Part shown: one piece after another, positions 61,494 to 64,000 of the stretch | Layout of the letters: each line of letters begins with the position of its first letter | Position numbering within the stretch: position 1 is the first letter of the stretch | Source: Rhizobium sp. RCAM05350 | Lineage (GTDB): Bacteria; Pseudomonadota; Alphaproteobacteria; Rhizobiales; Rhizobiaceae | Direction of reading: 5' to 3' | Assembly: GCA_024426085.1 (NCBI GenBank) | Contig: CP087974.1 | Coordinates: 2,952,001 to 3,016,000, forward strand | Length of the DNA: 64,000 nucleotides | Made by a program: the position numbers and the translations under genes | Notes under the pieces: model-generated | Told to the model about the DNA's origin: nothing | What the model saw: only the letters and a program-made list of their open reading frames with translations | Databases searched by the model: none

Positions 61494-62480
61494 TCAAAGC
61501 GCGTTGTCGAGAAAATACCATTGGTCGAGATGGGCGCGGATGACGGGCTCGATGACCGCGTTGAGGAGCAAAACGTCGTCGATGAGGCGCTCGCCGGGTT
61601 TGTTCTCCGGCGGCAGGATGACCGGTGGCAGTGCAAATCCGTCAAATGACGTGCCATCGCTGCGCACCGCATAACACGGGCAGATGGTCGCGCCGGTCAA
61701 ACGAGCGAGCCGGGCAACGACTGCAAGATTGCCTTCAAGATGAGGCGGGCGGCCGAAGAAGGGGCCGCGGATTTTGCCGGCGAAGCCCTCGTCGCAAAAG
61801 ACCGAGATCGCGCCCCCTTTTTCAGGATGTTCAGTGCTGGCCGTATGCCGTCCTTGCCGGGTGGCAGCAATCCGTATCCGAGCTTTAACCGCACGCGCCG
61901 GGCGATCCACGCGCGCCCTGCCGGCGGGCGGCGTGTAGTTGGCGAATGGGGAGAGGCCGAGTTCCACCAGTTTGGGGGCGAAGATCTCCCAGTTTCCAAG
62001 GTGCATGCAGACAACGATCACTGGACCCTTTTTATAGGCATCGGTAAAGTGATGCAGATCATGCCAGGTTGCGCGGCGCCATAGGCGCCTGATGATCGAA
62101 AATTCCGTCATGATGCGGCCCTGGTTTTGCCAGCTCCGCTTGAGAACCTGATCGCGCTCCTCTTCGGTCGCATCCGGGAGGAGACGCCGCAGGTTTTTCT
62201 GTGTTTTCTTGACAGATGACCTGTGCCAGCGCGGGATGACAAACGTCCCAAGCCGGGCGCCCGCCGCCGAGCAGATGCTGGCCGGAACGGCTTTCAATCC
62301 GAAGTGAACGGTCAGGTCGAGCAGGTTCTTGAGATTGCCGCTCACATGATAGCGAAAGGCCGTTTTACGCCGGTCGCCATCCTTGAACAGGTCTGCCAGC
62401 GGCGGTGTCGCAGGAGCGCGGTAGACCCAGGCGGACCGTTTCGCAGGCCCACTTTTGGCGTCGTTTGCTGGCTTGGCCAT
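61494..62480 (-). CDS. LpxL-type lipid A acyltransferase family (LPLAT), frame disturbed in the middle
   Basis: ATG 62480 (MAKPANDAKSGPAKRSAWVY). The family blocks are RWHRSSVKKTQKNLRRLLPD, IVVCMHLGNWEIFAPKLVEL (HxxxxxE acyltransfer motif written HLGNWE), PPGKDGIRPALNILKKG (read in a shifted frame between about 61905 and 61820), ISVFCDEGFAGKIRGPFFGR and ATICPCYAVRSDG. The two shifts compensate, so one frame stays open. About 328 aa. It transfers an acyl chain to a membrane lipid, possibly lipid A or an ornithine-lipid-like substrate. It starts 5 bases after the P450 stop. Confidence 0.8.
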   Translation of the reverse strand: MAKPANDAKSGPAKRSAWVYRAPATPPLADLFKDGDRRKTAFRYHVSGNLKNLLDLTVHFGLKAVPASICSAAGARLGTFVIPRWHRSSVKKTQKNLRRLLPDATEEERDQVLKRSWQNQGRIMTEFSIIRRLWRRATWHDLHHFTDAYKKGPVIVVCMHLGNWEIFAPKLVELGLSPFANYTPPAGRARVDRPARAVKARIRIAATRQGRHTASTEHPEKGGAISVFCDEGFAGKIRGPFFGRPPHLEGNLAVVARLARLTGATICPCYAVRSDGTSFDGFALPPVILPPENKPGERLIDDVLLLNAVIEPVIRAHLDQWYFLDNAL

Positions 62481-62485
62481 CGGGG

Positions 62486-63900
62486 CTAAACCTTTTCGCG
62501 CCGATGCAGCGTCACCGGCAGGCCACCGCGCGGCCGCAGTGTCAGGCGGCATTGCGGCTCGACTTTCGCGTCTTCGGCCACCCGCACCTTGAACCGCTGG
62601 GCAAGGATCGCCAGGCACAGGATCGCTTCCTGGAGGCCGAATTGCAGGCCGGGGCAGACGCGCGGACCACTGGCGAAGGGGATGTAGCTATAGGGTATGG
62701 CCTTGCCGCCATTCATAAAGCGCTCAGGCTTGAAGAGATGGGCGTGCTTGAAGAAGGCCTCCGTCCGGTGCAGCAGCCAAGGCACGATCAGCACCAGCGA
62801 TGCCGGCTTGACGTCGATATCGCCGATCCGATCGGCCTCTTTCGCCTGTCGGGCAAGAATCGGCACTGGCGGATAGAGACGCAGCGTCTCCTCGATCACA
62901 GCACGGCACCAGTCCAACTGAGGAATGTCGTCGAGCGTCGGTACATGGTTGCTGCAGACGCGGGCGATTTCCTCGTGCAGTGATTTTTCGACCCATTGCG
63001 CCCGTGACAGCAGGTACCAGGCCCAAGTCAATGTTGCCGCTGTCGTCTCGTGGCCGGCCATGAAGATGGTGGCAGCCTCGTTGCGGAGCGCCACCACGTC
63101 GAGCTTCAGTTCCGGATTGCGCTTCTGCCGCCGCACCAGCAGTTCCACCATCGAGTTGTCGTCGCCCCGCCCGGCCAGATGGTCCTCGACCACCTTGTCG
63201 ATGATCTGATGAATGCGTGAAACGGACCGACGCAGTTTTGGCGTCCGCAGCACCGGCAGCCCCTCGTCGAAGCCGAGGAAATAGCCGATGTTGACGGAAT
63301 CGATCAGCGACTGGTAGCTCTCGAAACCCTCGCTGACGGCCTTTGCGCCGTCTTCACTGAGGTCATTGCCGAACACGGCCCGGGAAATGATTTCCGCCGT
63401 CAGGCCGGCCATTTCGAAGCGCGTTCACAGGTGCGCCGTCTGGAAGGGATTCCCAACGATGCACTAGCTCGCTTGTGGTGTTTTCCATGATCTTGCTGAA
63501 AGCCGGCACACGGTTCTTGTGGACGATATCGTTGACCAGCGGGCGCCGCTGCTTCCATGTCTCGCCATCGGAAATGAACAGCCCGTCGCCCAAAAGGAAT
63601 TCCAGCGCGCCGCATCTGCGGCGTCTTGCGCTCGAAATTTTCGTGGCGCTTGGCAACGACATAACGGATCGCGTCCGGCGAATTGACCACGACAATCTGG
63701 CGTCCAAAGACGTTCATCGCGGTTACGCGATCGGTGTAGTCGCCCTTGCGCCAGACCGACAGAAAATCATGACGAGCCTTGAGAATGAGATTGAGCGGGC
63801 GGCCGGGCTTGCCCCTGTAGTAGTCGGCATGGGCGGGCTCGAACGAATTCTTTCGGAGCTTTTCAATGATATCCGTCGATTGCCGTAAACTGGAGAACAT
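62486..63900 (-). CDS. Cytochrome P450, two frame breaks
   Basis: ATG 63900 (MFSSLRQSTDIIEKLRKNSF). The N-terminal half has HENFERKTPQ and GDGLFISDGETWKQRRPLVN. The I-helix is FMAGHETTAATLTWAWYLLS (AGHETT), the ExxR motif is in VIEETLRLYPPVPILAR and the heme loop is FASGPRVCPG, a full FxxGxRxCxG with the Cys ligand. About 470 aa, without an N-terminal membrane anchor, so it is soluble. Breaks lie at about 63612 and about 63423. No ferredoxin gene is beside it. The heme, oxygen-activation and ExxR motifs are all intact. Confidence 0.85.
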
Positions 63901-64000
63901 GCTCCGGCTGCCCCTGTCTGTGTCCGGTGACGGCACTGTGAGTCCTGATGGTCGCGACTACCGGATAGCAGCAATTTCTGGCAGCGCAAAATTCTTTCGA

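Overview
The window looks like a chromosome or chromid segment of a Rhizobiaceae bacterium (Rhizobium/Agrobacterium/Sinorhizobium type). The evidence is high GC with GC-rich third positions, a melibiose/raffinose (agp) locus in the Sinorhizobium meliloti order, a complete rhizobial C-P lyase (phn) cluster with a phoCDET-type transporter, a tctCBA/tctDE tricarboxylate locus, and two dipeptide-type ABC operons. I saw no tRNA, rRNA, CRISPR array, insertion sequence or prophage.

Layout. 1-1500: an ArsR/SRPBCC pair and a 2-keto-4-pentenoate hydratase. 1.5-11.6 kb: an alpha-galactoside operon on the minus strand (GH4 enzyme, binding protein, two permeases, double ATPase, second GH4 enzyme) with a divergent AraC-type regulator. 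11.6-16.1 kb: a 58-aa protein, flavin reductase, FAD amine oxidase, LysR regulator and M24 peptidase. 16.2-22.6 kb: a likely 5-aminovalerate/GABA-to-glutarate-to-crotonyl-CoA block (glutaryl-CoA dehydrogenase, CoA-transferase, semialdehyde dehydrogenase, aminotransferase) with a three-domain MerR-XRE-cupin regulator. 22.7-25.6 kb: an amino-acid binding protein, DUF1801 protein, AcuI-type reductase and a 40-aa protein. 25.5-32 kb: TctE/TctD, a solute-binding protein and TctCBA. 32-38.5 kb: a 55-aa protein, DUF475/TerC-like protein, FdhF-type molybdoenzyme with a 99-aa partner, a DMT transporter and an SMP-30 lactonase. 38.6-44 kb: an oligopeptide ABC operon. 44.6-47.9 kb: class II aldolase, gluconate 5-dehydrogenase-like SDR, gluconokinase and FAH-family hydrolase. 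48-61.5 kb: phnF divergent from phnGHI-fosX-phnJKL-acetyltransferase, then a predicted Pho box and phnCDE1E2-DUF1045-phnMN. 61.5-63.9 kb: a cytochrome P450 and an LpxL-type acyltransferase in one operon.

Most genes are broken by one or more one- or two-base frame breaks, about one per kilobase, although the protein on each side is conserved and operon overlaps are intact. This is not gene decay. Many breaks, and several in-frame changes in Walker A motifs, are explained if an original GAGTC/GACTC was misread. These strings are rare in the window, while GATTC/GAATC are common and intact. I read this as a systematic base-calling artefact, probably at a methylated GANTC-type (CcrM-like) site. 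Broken genes are therefore given as single CDS spans from start to true stop, with the breaks noted.
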